NCBI GenBank assembly: GCA_007128515.1
Contig: SKXI01000296.1
Location: 1-5,910, forward strand
Direction: 5' to 3'
Source: Halococcaceae archaeon
GTDB taxonomy: Archaea; Halobacteriota; Halobacteria; Halobacteriales; Halalkalicoccaceae
DNA length: 5,910 bases
Under the pieces are notes generated by a model that worked only from the letters and a program-made list of their open reading frames with translations, ran no database searches and was not told the DNA's origin. The position numbers and the translations under genes are program-made. Each line of letters starts with the position of its first letter. The first letter of the stretch is position 1. Below are positions 5,107 through 5,910 of this stretch, piece after piece.

Positions 5107-5910
5107 ACTGTTCCACCCCCTCCCGTCTCCCGAACGCGAACAGGCAGGTAGGAACGCGATTCGCAGCCCGCGGCGAGAGGTGCTCGGCCACCTCCCGGTC
5201 GTAGAACGTCAGGCCGGTCCCGCCCAGATCCCGGTGGGCGTACGTCGCGAGGTAGAGCCGGCCGAGGGTGATCCCGGCCTCCAGCTGGGCGAGCCGGTAG
5301 CCCCGGTTCCCGAGGCGTTCGACGCACTCCTCGATATCGGCCATCAGGTAGACGTTCACGTGCGCCGCGCCGGCCCACGTCTGGTCGAGCGCGAGGTGCG
5401 TCTTCGTCCGCCGGTCGAGGTCTCCGATGCGCTCCAGTTCCCCCTCGTTCGGGTGGAACCGGTAGGTGCCGTCGGGGACGTCCTCGACGCCAGCGACGAG
5501 CGCGTAGACGTCGTTGTACCGGAGGCCGTCGGCCTCGCCCTCGTTCCAGTCCGCGGGCACGCCCTGGGTCGCCCGGTCGAGTACCGTACCGAGCTTCCGT
5601 CGTCCAATCGCCTCTCCCGAGAACTCCCGACAGGAGCCGCGTCTGACCACCGTGTGGTGGAGCGGTCGGGCGGAGGCGGTCTCGTGATCGACCGGGTCGA
5701 GGGCGACCCGGTCGCCGTCCCCCGTAGCCCCTTCGACCGCCCCGACCGAACCCGCCTCCCGACACGACTCGCGCCAGTCGGCGGCCGTTTCGCCGTCCGG
5801 TAGGGTGCTCTGTTCCCACGCGTCCGGGATCAGCGGGTACTCGACGACCCGGTCGGAGAGGGGCTCGGTCTCGGGATCTATCGGTCGGACCTCGGCGGGG
5901 TCCGGGGCAG
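5105..5910 (-). CDS. SagB/ThcOx-like nitroreductase-family protein (N-terminus beyond window edge)
   Basis: The frame is open from the right edge to a TGA at 5105: 268 visible codons, with no stop. The first 80 or so visible residues are acidic and linker-like ('DRVVEYPLIPDAW', 'DGETAADWRESC'). From about residue 82 a nitroreductase domain follows: 'HHTVVRRGSCREFSG' (the Arg/Ser-rich FMN-binding start), 'LRYNDVYALVAGVEDVPDG' then 'TYRFHPNEGELERIG', and 'GNRGYRLAQLEAGITLGRL' then 'YLATYAHRDLGGTGLTFYD', ending 'PTCLFAFGRREGVEQ'. The order and wording match SagB/ThcOx dehydrogenases, FMN enzymes that oxidise azolines in peptide toxins or act on unknown substrates; here no peptide precursor or cyclodehydratase is seen. 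The usual 'EAGHxxQN' is 'EAGITLGR', so the His and Gln-Asn are missing. The long upstream segment suggests a second, N-terminal domain off the window, as in tandem nitroreductases. A GTG at 5650 could start a shorter form but would cut the domain's first strand; I prefer read-through from the edge. Confidence 0.85.
   Translation of the reverse strand, partial: APDPAEVRPIDPETEPLSDRVVEYPLIPDAWEQSTLPDGETAADWRESCREAGSVGAVEGATGDGDRVALDPVDHETASARPLHHTVVRRGSCREFSGEAIGRRKLGTVLDRATQGVPADWNEGEADGLRYNDVYALVAGVEDVPDGTYRFHPNEGELERIGDLDRRTKTHLALDQTWAGAAHVNVYLMADIEECVERLGNRGYRLAQLEAGITLGRLYLATYAHRDLGGTGLTFYDREVAEHLSPRAANRVPTCLFAFGRREGVEQ

Noticed and set aside
4941..5819. A 292-codon minus-strand frame overlapping both flavoenzyme genes
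   Set aside because: It is an Arg/Gly/Pro-rich out-of-frame reading; the frame ending at 5105 contains the nitroreductase motifs.

Overview
This window looks like a haloarchaeal chromosome segment. GC content is very high, the proteins are rich in Asp and Glu, and one gene encodes a twin-arginine (Tat) lipoprotein with an Ala-Gly-Cys lipobox. Several start codons have an AT-rich TATA-like box 25 to 32 bases upstream and little or no leader. It also carries the archaeal form of the thiazole synthase Thi4. A genus cannot be named from the sequence alone.

Layout, left to right. Bases 1-1658 hold a two-gene minus-strand operon: a small Tat lipoprotein with an FxLYD-like domain, then, 6 bases later, a polysaccharide-type membrane flippase that runs off the left edge. 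A 127-base divergent gap separates it from a plus-strand gene for an unrecognised 189-residue soluble protein (1786-2355). Next comes thi4 (2447-3376), with its own TATA-like element and a 28-base interrupted palindrome exactly between that element and the start codon. Bases 3377-3682 are a convergent gap. It contains a minus-strand relic of a small zinc-finger gene that seems to have lost both its start codon and one cysteine. Bases 3683-5910 hold two minus-strand flavoenzyme genes: a SagB/ThcOx-like nitroreductase-family protein cut by the right edge, and 30 bases downstream a berberine-bridge-type FAD oxidoreductase.

How the genes work together. The left operon suggests cell-surface glycan export. 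thi4 makes the thiazole half of thiamine and is probably repressed when thiamine is plentiful. The two flavoenzymes at the right may share a pathway or substrate, but nothing here identifies it. The most interesting non-coding signal is the thi4 dyad. The most interesting small-scale observation is the broken zinc-finger gene. I saw no RNA gene, CRISPR array, insertion sequence or clearly new multi-gene system.
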